Shown: positions 25,301 through 34,406, numbered from the stretch's first letter. The stretch: DNA of 40,008 bases from an uncultured Ruminococcus sp. (GCA_902768825.1 CACXMR010000024.1:1-40008); one strand, 5' to 3'. Notes: generated by a model not told the origin, from the letters alone. Made by a program: numbers and translations.

Positions 25301-28300
25301 TGATATGCCGACAGATCCGGATAGTCCATCGGCTGATCTGTCTCTTACAAGAAAGGAAAACTTTGAAAGATTTGACTGCCAGCTGGAACTGTTTGAATAT
25401 CCTCTTAACCGTCTTACGGGTGAATATTTCGGCAATGATGATGGTTATTCCGTTAGCGACGATACCGACCATGACGGATTACTCACGCTGGGAGACGACA
25501 GGACAGTAAAGGCCGCATGGGTCAGATTCCGTGAATACTATGATAAAATGGACGATCTTAAAGCGTCTGTCAATGCCAGATCGGATTCTCTCCAGGGCGA
25601 GATAGATGATCTTTCTATGGAGGATGACGCCCTTCTCATAGAAGAAAAGCGCAGGGAAAAACGTGCCTGGGATAACCTAAAAACTTCTCTTGAAAAGGAT
25701 AAGGCTATATTCGACAGTCATATTCAGCTGGCAGGCGGCAGAGACAAATTCTTTGCACCGCCTCTTCTGGAAAACGAAAACAGCGATTGGGAGGGTGACG
25801 GCTATCTGCTCTGGACGGTCTCTAACAGGCTGATAATGCCTATTACAGGCTTTGCAGAAGATTCCTCAGACCCAACGGTCAAGTGCTTCCGCAACAAGGT
25901 ATCAGACAAGGAATACTCAAGGGATCCACGCCGTGACGGCCGTTATCTCTATACCTACAGGGTCGGCAGCGAAGCTGATATCTACGACACTCCCGAGGGC
26001 TGGAGATATTGGGAAGCGGCTTATCAGGATAACCGTGAGGAGATAGTGATATCGTCTGAGCCTGCTGACCACGCAACAGAGCCAATAGGCAAGACCATTA
26101 CCTTTAAAATGAAGGCAAATCAGATAATTGCCCTGCCAATATTCATTGACGGCGGCATGATGTTTTCTAACTTTGGCATAAGCCTTAACGATGAAGGCGA
26201 TCAGTTTTATGATGAGGCCTATGACAAGAATTATCTTGCCCGTTACTACTATCGTTTCAGAGAGGATATGGACGATAAGTATTGGGACGATATTGCCGGA
26301 GAATACAAAACTGTTCCCAAAAATCCTGATACGGGTGAGCCTGACACGGACAGGAGAAGCTGGAACGTAAGGATACCATCCGAAAACAAGCCTTACAGGA
26401 ATACCCTGGGCGTCTTAGGAGAAAACATTGCAAATTATGACAACACCTTCCGCTTCAAGGATATCTGGCTTCGCAAGATAGTAGAGCCTTCTGACCATGT
26501 GCCAAAAAACAATGAGAAAAACAGCGTTGACAGCACAGCGTTTATTTACAGGCTCAGGCGCAAGGCAGTACCAGAAACCGAGATATTGTCTATACCCGTC
26601 AGCCTTTGCAAAAAAATGACATGGGAGCTCTGGACCCGTGACGGTTCGGGAAAGCTTATCAAATGTCTTATGACAGGCCCGGTGAGCGATGACGGTTATG
26701 TTCTTGCTCCCATAGCAAACTATGTGGGAGCCGAACAAAGATATACCATAAAGATCCGTTATGCCGAGGTAGGATATGTTTATTATCTCGACGAGGTGCT
26801 TGACCCGGCTGAGATATTCGGAAGTGAACCGGCAAACGAGGAAGCATTTTTTGAAGCAAGGTTCCCCTTTGTAGACTTTGATCCTTCTTCAAGGACCATG
26901 ACCTACAAATACAGTGATGAGGATACTGAATATAGGGGGGAACAAAGAGTTTATTACTCTCATTTCTGCACAGACTACAACAGTACGCCTGACCCCGATG
27001 ACGACAGCTTCAGGCTGAAGGGCAAGCCCTTTACCATAGCCACAAACGAGCTTTATGCGGCCTCTCCGGCAGAGACCTCGGGTGACCTGCAGACAGTGGA
27101 TTCTGAGACAATCAGACCCGATGAAGCAAAGGTGGATATGATCATCGAAAATGTCTATAAGCTGAGAGACCTTACTGTAACAAAGTCCATCATTGCCAGA
27201 AATATAGATGACAACATGAAATTCACTGTGCGTATCCGCAGATTGAAGTCAAATGGTACGGGCTATGCACCGTTTACTCCTTCGGCACTGCATTTTTATC
27301 GTATATCCGGAGGAAATAAGATTTATCTTACCGATGAGGAGATAAATGAGCTTCAGGAAACGACTCTGGGCAGTAATTTCATGCCTGAGCTGAAAAGCGA
27401 AAACGGCTATCAGTATATGGAATTTAATCTCAGAAACGGAATATATGCCTATTTTGAAGATATAGGCAATGAGTATGACGTGTTCCAGATAAGAGAAAAG
27501 GACTGGCCGGAGGAAGATGCGGATTATATCCATCTTGACCCTGTGGCAGGTCCCAATGGATGGTCCCAGTGGAAGAACGTGATATTGGGCGATAATACTA
27601 CGGCAATAGTCAGAAACGGCGATGAGGGTTATATGATAGCCTCAAAGGACTATATCTCTGACGGTGCCGGCGACTATGACGAATTTGCAAGAGGATATCT
27701 TGAAGGCGGTGATCATAACATCACCCTGGAATTCGGCATTCGTGAAAAGAACAGCTCAGAAGGCTATTATACGCCCACAAGCATTCCCGACGGCTATGTG
27801 TCTGTAGGCGGTGAGGATGTAAACAACCTTAGTAAGATAACTCTTTGCGGCGGCGAATATGTGGTCATCAATTTAAAGGGTCTGTGCAGTTATCTGCAAA
27901 TACCCTATGATAACGCAGAATACAGATTTATAGAGACAATACCTGAAGATGTGCAGTATTTCTGCGATGAAGTGGCGGATCAGCTTTATTCCGTTGCGCA
28001 GTACACCAGAAGTGAAGAACTGACAGGTGACAAGGACAAGACCTCGGTGGAAATCCAGAATAAGGTTACCCAATACGCCTATAGGATATATAAGCGTATC
28101 GGCGGCAGGGATACTCCCGAAAAGCCACAAGGAAATCTTGTGCTGAGGCTGTTTGACGGCGGCGGCAACGGCAGGCAGAGCGGTGTTAAATGGATAGCTA
28201 CAGGTGAGCATTTTGACAGGGAAACAGCCCAGCACGGCATTACCGATGAAGACGGTCAACTGAGTATTACCGCCTTTGACGGCTGGATACACCCTGACGA

Positions 28301-30509
28301 TTATAACCTTACCTATTTTGCAAAGCTATACTTTAATAAGCAGACAGAGTGTAACCTTATCCGGGCGGACAATGCCCAGCTTCTGGAGATAAGAGAAAAT
28401 CTGACAGATTCCGACCCGTCATGGGGATATCTCATTGGCTATGAGACCTACGGCGAAGCTGACAGCTACGTTTCCCAGGTTTCCCTCGAAAACAAGGACC
28501 AATGGAGACGCAAGCAGGATACCCTTGTAAATACCACCGAAAGAATGACCGACAAAAAGCTGGAGGTCCGCAAGGTGGTAAAGCCCAGGGGCAGTGAGCT
28601 TACGGATGAGGACAGGAATACAGAATTTACCTTTACGGTAAAGCAGCTTGTCATGGGTGTATATAAAGACGCACCGGCTATACGCTATACCATTGACGGC
28701 GGTACACAAGTATTTACTACGGACGAAAGGGGAAGCTTCACCCTGAAGCACGGTCAGACCGCCGAGCTTGAGCTTCCGCTATATTCCTATTGGGAGATAA
28801 CCGAGACCGGCAAGGGCACCTATATCCTTGTTATTGACGAAAACGGTGAGATAGTATATGACGCCAACAATAACTACATTCTGGACCCGGAGGATGGTCT
28901 TGCACCTAACAGAACTGCCGCAGAACAATACAATGCACAGCGAGCGCAGTCAGGCTTTACTCTCAACACAGCACTGGATATAGTTGCGGGCGTCGAGCTG
29001 GGTGAGCCGGTTATTCTAAGACGAGGTATATGGGACAGCCATGCCAGGTCATACAACTTTATCATTCAGCAATATGGCATAAACGACATGGCGGATGATT
29101 CGGTAATGACCTCAAGAGCCTATAAGGACGACAGCATCTATCAGGAGGATCAGCAGTCACTGCAGGTAAGAAATGTATATGGCAGGACTATCTATGCGGA
29201 CATGAAGCTTACACAGCCTATATGGACCATTGACTCTTCCGGTGAGACCTATGACAAGGTGGCATCCTTCTGGAGCGGAGACATAGTTATTCCCAAGTAC
29301 ATCTATTACCGTGAGCCTACCGACATCCACAGACTCAAAAGACATCCGGTAGTAGGCATTGCCAGTGACGCTTTTAAGGGCAGCAGATACATTACCAGTG
29401 TGGTTATTCCGGATACGGTGAGGAAAATCGGCGCCGGAGCCTTTGAGGATTGTACGGCCCTTACAAGCTGCACCTTTGAGCAGGATCAGCAGACCAGGGA
29501 GGCAGCTCTTGTCGCCATAGGCCAGAATGCCTTTGGTAATTCAAATGTTACTACATATCACATTCCTGAAGGCGTTGTAGAAATAGGTGCATCTGCATTC
29601 AAGGCAAAGCCACTGGTGGGCTATGATGTTTACCTGCCGTCAACTCTTACCAGAGTGGGCGCTCACATCCTCTCGGCAATAAACGAGGAGAATGAAGTAA
29701 ATCGCCTCAGTCTTGTCGAGATTAATTCAGGCATTAACAATAGCAACGGTGTACTGCAGTCAAAGTTCTACAGTGCCACCAGAGCACCCAGCAAGCTGTT
29801 TAACAGCCCTGACGCATATACAAGAGTGAACGTTCTTATTATGAACGGAATAAACAAGATAGAGACCTGTGCGTTTTCTGACCAGGCAGAGAGAATGCGT
29901 TACACATCCATCTACGTTTTCCCGGATGCGGGGGATCTGGTGGTTGAGGACTGCGCAATGGAGAGGACCAACTTTGATAAGCGTCCGCTGCTGCTCATCT
30001 GGCGTTCGCCAAAGGTAGGAGACGCAAATAATACAAACGAGGACGGACCGATACTTGCATCAACGGGAACCTATAACAGCAAGGCTGATATCGGTTATGT
30101 AAACAATAAGGGTGCAGGCACAACGCTTGTATTTACCAGCATAAGCAAAACCGAGAGCGACAAGATAGCCCTGATAAAGTCAAGATTTGAGATTGAGCAG
30201 GACGAAAACGGCTGGTATTACAATGCCTACGGAGAAAACGGCGTATATATCGGCGGCACTGATAAGCGTGTTACGGTACTCTTTAAAGAGGATCTGAGAA
30301 CAAAAACCCCTACCGAGATTATTTCCGAGGCAAATGTTGCCCGCTATGACATTAACGGCAGGGCTGAGCAGATACTTGCCGCATACACCGGCAGAGGCAC
30401 ACGTTCAGTCAATTCCGTTCCGACTCGTTCCAATAGCAGGACTGACACAGGTGTGGGCACCGAAGGCCTGTGGCTTCTCAGAAAAAAGAATGACAATGCC
30501 GATGACTGA
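19302..30509 (+). CDS. Giant secreted multi-domain surface protein (3735 residues)
   Basis: An N-terminal signal peptide (about 1-40, ending near VSANND) is followed by a Ser/Lys-rich spacer. Residues about 170-350 have a beta-rich adhesin-like look (MVLPAELFKDRRGN). Around 1350-1750 are DUF11-like modules (KGDEYTYNINVENQNTNAV). From about 1805 come at least four pilin isopeptide-like modules, each beginning with a V/I-x-K-x-V-like strand, ending in an N-bearing strand and carrying Glu in a Y-x-V-T-E-like strand: for example MKIAKHID...YKVTELS...TTTNTF, LTVTKS (about 2623) and LEVRKV (about 3085) with WEITET and LQVRNVY. Between them are a calcium-loop-like DTDHDGLLTLGDD (about 2053-2065) and a coiled-coil (about 2077-2140). 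BspA-type leucine-rich repeats occupy about 3345-3500. The C-terminus (RTDTG...LLRKKNDNADD) looks like a shortened sorting signal with no membrane span. GGGAGG precedes ATG 19302. Function as a fibre or adhesin is inferred. Confidence 0.88.
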   Translation: MFCGNKTRSFCMKVIALIFAVCILLYPASELFPGSHRVSANNDGTAVPAKDDSAASSVKVKAIGDNDSGDQDSSYEGTSAVAREVDEIIPTAGFTVDEELVRASLISADQKALAESYMQEIKDRLTNQKSAGPVSGTKKALSKTKSPARSASPKRSGTRVLYDNWEEYAYLGYDKSDKVDNYDTTYSADILRSGDTAHRIYRTDDFNVKYMVSLTTKMEIDTGNAVMVLPAELFKDRRGNSITIRDEDGIALPMYSENPEKNTQTDPLYIVEPDSIVKSSRTQFGYYIDRDEDGNDIYVIVNYDKVKPGTSWFEVVYDEINVFDVADGVKDGEAQEDASSWSVQPEMDVQYKHEQTMWVYTGYRPGLDAIDESLIPIRDRWDEYLAGQPQGTEDILCFADQDKTYYAKEDMDNLVLYYCYKNDQGEEVIAYKWDFGSDKYYKNNDGQMVECLETEAPKTAVTVATLCKKTFSDHTERFYCLYSSAVVDGVKCELLTYYNENGAPAYQERTANGETTYYYYKGNIWEHNQNVKSQIPEYDWAYTNFHKVSEPVTGVIDTKAELDKVTKKTGAVTANVTGDLNTEGQVLSFIPENQRQNANIDLENNIYTLWEIEVSGDNCTQPFSLYLDECLSYYNRQPVYSDGSALTYTYYDSATGMIVSNASDSGSKVLYNARIVGVAGTQRNDIPLNGEEVYISPYEQNSDGKWYIGSSDPAYSADELNKGLNNVRESGSYKKKVYVVAEYPKGVFPAEGVVSDQQDGVCIDTLEEANDGKLVYIPAGAVMTGNNGVVYDLLAMLGADPKKGALVSRSQLKPIIEQILDTELGSSTATGISPLMEGFIDQLTEDLPQTNELGPILSSMTTEEIRTYILESWKNPGDDRDRQQIKKACDDYRNEVLDMELERLKVDLAGGGQTTLKSYNSKKLYREVKNEANVVLDPIDGLDSSIIKDSQASHHRIERDPEVQNKFTVSKSARGSKKGWLDMYDVTDSELFDSMFTFDVRSTSTSFSETHPKSFAYFYDNSSFVHLVTADDIITAEPAGVTSSGSGIYGGSCILGPEDYCYASARIIVNESVYNVLEDTTSYGATALDENALINRDWHIYVSYGYDDSGKTLWEEYAVITMDDYISDPENYGNDKAGKNVLMLNFLEDTRQPFRIKVEHNTIDHTSSVRMQITAAVKKDSPKLSSPDFGEHPYSLRNRLYESGDSTYTSFYSDDSKVDTFKLRLRNYAGLYARKYYLTKDDNDNIECHEDKLLIDGINSKYDLINRDKAASNPDIPDSDKLTDETCISGEAFSLEGHEEQIKRVSGYVDVSKLEKDARAEKTSQLTNDLTHGRAHLTYKIAGFEGYQIDSTYKNNIETITSNYDYPIPGKDRKKIYIYDLLPPGVEFEGYSGGNTKPIAGFVTDNTAISDERGWITKDENGNDLIGVSVDIVSEDSSEWATWGGANGGRYLVRFTLTLPENVEDYAFADGGNWFFGCGLSFTANVSWERYPSAKNVPNLAVYVTDSETLGKQDSQVYRDDGVQVPQASLHGLEDIYSPFRNSNQDPNKTDFDLNDNTHIDTYNRLYARSMDLGDIARSSSMGIGKQVRANSDTFALYSERAAVIKGDEYTYNINVENQNTNAVSGVVLYDKLEAVESTSTTWRGKFLEADTSMLVMNGITPKLWYHDGASPSVPLTYPSEESGYGITLPSDQQWLEAGWSETPQENVTAVAVELFDSDGVTPYVLEGRQMLSYKLVMKAPTVVPESDPVGGIVYDKKYTVNRSNYCYYKVTHSADDPNIWVADTSDNRYYDEAGNKTVVTLGERRIMKIAKHIDTKFTDIEAIDDIEFTFRLTRRSAYYDGNNFIEGDVPCANIQYRLYKCTFTPYDHLDKILDEVEPGIIHTTDENGQFILHDGECAVFKYVPSTRLKPTEGADEYDFDNYKVTELSKPYWYAFKTIGEHIEGWYYGDGLNNIIEEPNPPEDPYSDKTKEYFKDKCVTTTNTFRPVLYIAKNTSGVPSDMPTDPDSPSADLSLTRKENFERFDCQLELFEYPLNRLTGEYFGNDDGYSVSDDTDHDGLLTLGDDRTVKAAWVRFREYYDKMDDLKASVNARSDSLQGEIDDLSMEDDALLIEEKRREKRAWDNLKTSLEKDKAIFDSHIQLAGGRDKFFAPPLLENENSDWEGDGYLLWTVSNRLIMPITGFAEDSSDPTVKCFRNKVSDKEYSRDPRRDGRYLYTYRVGSEADIYDTPEGWRYWEAAYQDNREEIVISSEPADHATEPIGKTITFKMKANQIIALPIFIDGGMMFSNFGISLNDEGDQFYDEAYDKNYLARYYYRFREDMDDKYWDDIAGEYKTVPKNPDTGEPDTDRRSWNVRIPSENKPYRNTLGVLGENIANYDNTFRFKDIWLRKIVEPSDHVPKNNEKNSVDSTAFIYRLRRKAVPETEILSIPVSLCKKMTWELWTRDGSGKLIKCLMTGPVSDDGYVLAPIANYVGAEQRYTIKIRYAEVGYVYYLDEVLDPAEIFGSEPANEEAFFEARFPFVDFDPSSRTMTYKYSDEDTEYRGEQRVYYSHFCTDYNSTPDPDDDSFRLKGKPFTIATNELYAASPAETSGDLQTVDSETIRPDEAKVDMIIENVYKLRDLTVTKSIIARNIDDNMKFTVRIRRLKSNGTGYAPFTPSALHFYRISGGNKIYLTDEEINELQETTLGSNFMPELKSENGYQYMEFNLRNGIYAYFEDIGNEYDVFQIREKDWPEEDADYIHLDPVAGPNGWSQWKNVILGDNTTAIVRNGDEGYMIASKDYISDGAGDYDEFARGYLEGGDHNITLEFGIREKNSSEGYYTPTSIPDGYVSVGGEDVNNLSKITLCGGEYVVINLKGLCSYLQIPYDNAEYRFIETIPEDVQYFCDEVADQLYSVAQYTRSEELTGDKDKTSVEIQNKVTQYAYRIYKRIGGRDTPEKPQGNLVLRLFDGGGNGRQSGVKWIATGEHFDRETAQHGITDEDGQLSITAFDGWIHPDDYNLTYFAKLYFNKQTECNLIRADNAQLLEIRENLTDSDPSWGYLIGYETYGEADSYVSQVSLENKDQWRRKQDTLVNTTERMTDKKLEVRKVVKPRGSELTDEDRNTEFTFTVKQLVMGVYKDAPAIRYTIDGGTQVFTTDERGSFTLKHGQTAELELPLYSYWEITETGKGTYILVIDENGEIVYDANNNYILDPEDGLAPNRTAAEQYNAQRAQSGFTLNTALDIVAGVELGEPVILRRGIWDSHARSYNFIIQQYGINDMADDSVMTSRAYKDDSIYQEDQQSLQVRNVYGRTIYADMKLTQPIWTIDSSGETYDKVASFWSGDIVIPKYIYYREPTDIHRLKRHPVVGIASDAFKGSRYITSVVIPDTVRKIGAGAFEDCTALTSCTFEQDQQTREAALVAIGQNAFGNSNVTTYHIPEGVVEIGASAFKAKPLVGYDVYLPSTLTRVGAHILSAINEENEVNRLSLVEINSGINNSNGVLQSKFYSATRAPSKLFNSPDAYTRVNVLIMNGINKIETCAFSDQAERMRYTSIYVFPDAGDLVVEDCAMERTNFDKRPLLLIWRSPKVGDANNTNEDGPILASTGTYNSKADIGYVNNKGAGTTLVFTSISKTESDKIALIKSRFEIEQDENGWYYNAYGENGVYIGGTDKRVTVLFKEDLRTKTPTEIISEANVARYDINGRAEQILAAYTGRGTRSVNSVPTRSNSRTDTGVGTEGLWLLRKKNDNADD

Positions 30510-30563
30510 CCGGCAGTGTTTTATGGCGGTGCCTTTTAGGGTAAATTTTCGGAGGTGAAGGTA

Positions 30564-33500
30564 ATGAAAAAAAGAGTGACATTTTCATACAGGATAGGCA
30601 GTCTGCTTTTAAGTGTTCTGTTTACGCTTCAGCTTGCCTTCACCTACGGCCTTGGCGCTGTCGGAGAAAGCAACGATAGTTCCGCTGATTCTCCGGCACT
30701 GAGCTTTGGCAACGAAAAGTATGAAGGAATAAAGGTATTCAAGAATATTTATTCAAACGAGGAATATGTCAAGGGTAAGGGCAACAGGACTCCTCTGCGG
30801 GATCTCTATCCGGAGGTGGATGGCATTTATGATATAAATGACCTGAGATATGACGAGTTTGCCTTTGTGCTTTACGGTGCACAAAACAAGGACGACCTTT
30901 ACAATGCCGGCGAAAGTCCTGCTATGCCCAGTGTTAAATATCAGCGCAGATACGGCACTCTGCTCTATTATCGTATTCCCAACAACAAGACGGTGGCCGG
31001 AGTAAGATATGACCTGATACTTGCACCCTATGATATCAATGATTATTTCCTATATTATTCAAACGGTAACGGCACCATAGAAATCGTGTATGAGTCGTAT
31101 AATTCCGTTTATTCCCAAAACTCCTCAAATGAAAATGACGATATTTCCGAGGATGACAAAGCGGTTTATACAAACGGTACATACCATAATAAATTTCTGA
31201 TGGACGCAGAGTATTATTCCTCTTCTGCCGATGCTGAACTGCGTAGCCTATTCCGCAATTATCAAAGCGAGACATCTATATTTTATACAAACGCAGCTGA
31301 CGGCAGTTTCCTTATTTTTGACGGTGATGTAGCCGCCTTTGATGAGATAGACCTGAGCCGTGACAACTGTAAATTTGTGCGTGTAAGGGAGAGCTGGCAG
31401 TTTCTGCGTGATCTTAACGCCGAACGCAGGAATGCCGAAAACGCAGCAGACTATACGGGCGAATATGTCTATATGAAAGATACTGATGCTGTATCTGACG
31501 TTGTTTCTGTAAAGCAGAGCGGCAGCCTTGAGATAGCCAACCGCTTTGATAAGCCCATACAGGAGCTTGAGGTAGGCAAGACGGTTCCGTTTTTTGGCGT
31601 TGCAACCAGTGATATCAACCCGTTCCGCACAACAGACGTTTTTGAGTATAGGCTCCTTATAAACAGTAGAGTACCTGAGAGCATTCAGTACAGGATAATC
31701 GACCTCAGAACCAATGAGATGTTTCCTTCTCCGGAAAATGAGGAGGAGCTGCCTGAGAATGTGGTAAAATACGCCAATGAATACCGATATGTAACCACAG
31801 ACGGTTCCTTTAGTCTTTGTGCCGAGCAAAGGGCGGTTTTCTATGGCGTAAACAGCGGAGATCGGGTTGAGATCCGGGAGTATCTTTCTCCCGACAGCTA
31901 TAGTGTGCTCGACTCGGTACAGGATAATGCGACATTTCAGTATTTTTCCTCAGAGGAGGGAACAGGACGGCCTTATGCAAGCATTACCATACAGTACGGT
32001 GACGAGCCGAATCAGCGTCAGGATCCCACATTTACGAATGTGCCCAACGTGCTTCAGGTAAGAAAGCGTGTTGAAGGTCTTGATGCACTGACGGACCTGC
32101 CTTTTGAATTTACAATAAAAAGGCTGCTTACTGACCCGTATGATCCCTCAAGGCCTTATATGTATAACGGTGAGTATGCAACCGACTGCGAATTTATTAC
32201 CGATGAAAACGGCATACCTCTTACGGTGAATGATGAAAACGGCATACCCGAAGTTGACGAAGGCGGAAACAAACATTATCAGACCACCTCTGCTGTTTTG
32301 CAAACATATACCTACTATCTGCGCAGCGGTGACGATAATATTGAAGCCCAGCCACACTATGCAAGCGGCGGAGTGTTTTATCTCAGCCATGAGCAGACGG
32401 CTATGTTTACCGGACTGAGAGCGGATACCTTCTATCTTGTAACGGAAAAGAATATATCTACATACAACCTGCAGGGTACAAATCCTCGTGTTCTTAAAAC
32501 AAGGAGTGCGGTTGTCAGCGACCCTAACATACTTTCAAGGTCCGAAAACTACTACGAGCTTTTTATCAACGAGAGAAGCGAGATGAAGGGCATTGTTATT
32601 ACCAAAAAGGTGATCGACCCGGATAATCGCATTAACCCCAATGCATATTATAACCTGCGCATAGAGAAGCAGCTTGTTGACGGCAGCTATGAGCCGGTAA
32701 GGAATACGGAATACTACTATAAAGACGGTGTTTCGGGATATGAAAAGTCACGGACTGACAATAACGGCTGCTTCAGGGTAAAATACAACAAGGATAACTT
32801 TATTGTGCGCTTTCCGGAGGCAAACGGTGAGTACCGCATTACCGAGACAGACCCCAATGATTTTGAGGACCAGAACAATCCTGAGGGTGAGAACGCACCT
32901 AATCTATATCTGGAGGACCATCTTTATATCACCGATGTGCAGCACACCGAGTACATTCTTATGGACCATGAGGTAGATGAAGAAATAGTCTATCCCCCGG
33001 TGACCTTCAATGACGACAGGAGTGTTCATACCGATGATATCAGCGTAACGGTGAAATGCAATCCGTTAAAGGCTGCAGGTGTTGAATTTACCAACAGAGT
33101 GCCGGAAAAGAGCTATTATTTCGATATCGAAAAGCTTGCCTATCTTGATGATAATATTCACAGGTCTGTGCCGGATGAGTCCCACAGGTTCCGCTTCAGA
33201 ATAGAACGCTTTGACTCTATGGAGGAAGCCCTGAAGGGAACCGCTCCTCGTGAGACCTTCTATACTGACATTGCCTGTACAGAAAAGCTGGATGTCAGCG
33301 AAAACGCAGGTGTATACAGCGTCACTGCCGACGGCCAGCCCTATGATTATGTATTTTGTCCCATAGACTCTCCTTATTCCGAAAGCAGGGCGTCAGCGGC
33401 CTATAGCAACGGCATGGTTACACGCATATATAAAAAGATCTATGCTTCTTTGGCTCACGGTAAGGACACCGTTGAAACATACAAATTCCCTACGAGCATT

Positions 33501-34406
33501 TACAGGGGCCACAAGCGCCTTGTCGTAAAAAAACAGGGCTTTTACCGTATAACCGAAACTGCACAGTGGTCAGGTGCGATATTTGATTTCTGTACGGGGT
33601 CAAATCTCTACAAGGGATACCTGGACCATACCTTTGGGTCTGAGACCTTTGACGGTGCCAAAAACAGACTCTACGCCGACTATATGACGACCCACGAAGC
33701 TGGCTATGACAGCACCAAAGGAGTGCTGGAGCGTTCGGTGATACTTCTTGCAGGTGAGCATAACGACAAAACAGGACTGAATACTCTGGGATGCAGTGTC
33801 TTTGGAGATGAGGCAAAAAGCAGTGTAAGCTATTTCATTCTGGAGGAGCACGAGCAGTTTATTCAGCAGAGAAACGAAAACGGCGATCTGCTTTATTATG
33901 AAAACGGTTCTCAGGGTGCCGTTACAACAGAAAAATACAGCATTGACGGAAGCAGACGTGAGCCTGTGCCTGCGCCCCTTGAGGAATTCCGCATACAGCG
34001 CACCGTAACAGCGGGCAGTCAAACGAGCGGTCTCTATTTTGATGCAGAGCGTACTATGCCCGTATACGAATATGCTGTAGATCCCGAAAATGCTCCTGAC
34101 CGGTTTGAAACTGTAACCACAGGCACCGGGGAGGATGCTCACATGGAGATAGCAAAATTCGATGTTTATAACGATAGGGGAGTATTGGTGCAGAATATTA
34201 AGTGCGCCAAGCCAAATTCTGAAAACATTAACAATGAGGACATCTATAGTCACAGCTCAAGAATCTGGAGCCGGTATAAGGCAGTGAGCCATGTTGATGA
34301 AAACGTAATGCGTCCTATGGCAAGCTTTTCAAATGTCGAGAGCGAGTTTGCTTTTCTGAACAGTGCGGCCTGTGTGGAAAATACTCTTAAAAGAGTGGAA
34401 AACTGA
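30564..34406 (+). CDS. Large secreted protein of tandem isopeptide-like pilin modules
   Basis: 1280 residues from ATG 30564, which has GGAGG nine bases upstream; an in-frame GTG at 30555 lies within that site. A signal peptide (about 5-37) is followed by a unique region and then tandem modules of the streptococcal pilin (FctA/Spy0128) isopeptide type. Repeated elements are an entry Lys strand (IKVFKN, LQVRKRVEG near 496, IVITKKVID near 677, FDIEKLA near 851), a G-x-F-x-L segment with the following aromatic, a catalytic-type Glu (VEIREYLS, LVTEKN, YRITETD, YRITETA) and a closing Asn (TFTNVPN, EFTNRVPE). Such modules form Lys-Asn bonds that stiffen pili. There is no LPXTG or C-terminal membrane segment. 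It starts 54 bases after the giant gene on the same strand, probably in one operon. Confidence 0.85.
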   Translation: MKKRVTFSYRIGSLLLSVLFTLQLAFTYGLGAVGESNDSSADSPALSFGNEKYEGIKVFKNIYSNEEYVKGKGNRTPLRDLYPEVDGIYDINDLRYDEFAFVLYGAQNKDDLYNAGESPAMPSVKYQRRYGTLLYYRIPNNKTVAGVRYDLILAPYDINDYFLYYSNGNGTIEIVYESYNSVYSQNSSNENDDISEDDKAVYTNGTYHNKFLMDAEYYSSSADAELRSLFRNYQSETSIFYTNAADGSFLIFDGDVAAFDEIDLSRDNCKFVRVRESWQFLRDLNAERRNAENAADYTGEYVYMKDTDAVSDVVSVKQSGSLEIANRFDKPIQELEVGKTVPFFGVATSDINPFRTTDVFEYRLLINSRVPESIQYRIIDLRTNEMFPSPENEEELPENVVKYANEYRYVTTDGSFSLCAEQRAVFYGVNSGDRVEIREYLSPDSYSVLDSVQDNATFQYFSSEEGTGRPYASITIQYGDEPNQRQDPTFTNVPNVLQVRKRVEGLDALTDLPFEFTIKRLLTDPYDPSRPYMYNGEYATDCEFITDENGIPLTVNDENGIPEVDEGGNKHYQTTSAVLQTYTYYLRSGDDNIEAQPHYASGGVFYLSHEQTAMFTGLRADTFYLVTEKNISTYNLQGTNPRVLKTRSAVVSDPNILSRSENYYELFINERSEMKGIVITKKVIDPDNRINPNAYYNLRIEKQLVDGSYEPVRNTEYYYKDGVSGYEKSRTDNNGCFRVKYNKDNFIVRFPEANGEYRITETDPNDFEDQNNPEGENAPNLYLEDHLYITDVQHTEYILMDHEVDEEIVYPPVTFNDDRSVHTDDISVTVKCNPLKAAGVEFTNRVPEKSYYFDIEKLAYLDDNIHRSVPDESHRFRFRIERFDSMEEALKGTAPRETFYTDIACTEKLDVSENAGVYSVTADGQPYDYVFCPIDSPYSESRASAAYSNGMVTRIYKKIYASLAHGKDTVETYKFPTSIYRGHKRLVVKKQGFYRITETAQWSGAIFDFCTGSNLYKGYLDHTFGSETFDGAKNRLYADYMTTHEAGYDSTKGVLERSVILLAGEHNDKTGLNTLGCSVFGDEAKSSVSYFILEEHEQFIQQRNENGDLLYYENGSQGAVTTEKYSIDGSRREPVPAPLEEFRIQRTVTAGSQTSGLYFDAERTMPVYEYAVDPENAPDRFETVTTGTGEDAHMEIAKFDVYNDRGVLVQNIKCAKPNSENINNEDIYSHSSRIWSRYKAVSHVDENVMRPMASFSNVESEFAFLNSAACVENTLKRVEN

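Noticed and set aside
20316-34253. Many minus-strand frames of 60-217 residues
   Set aside because: Hydrophobic shadow frames opposite the two giant genes; none has a start signal or recognisable domain.
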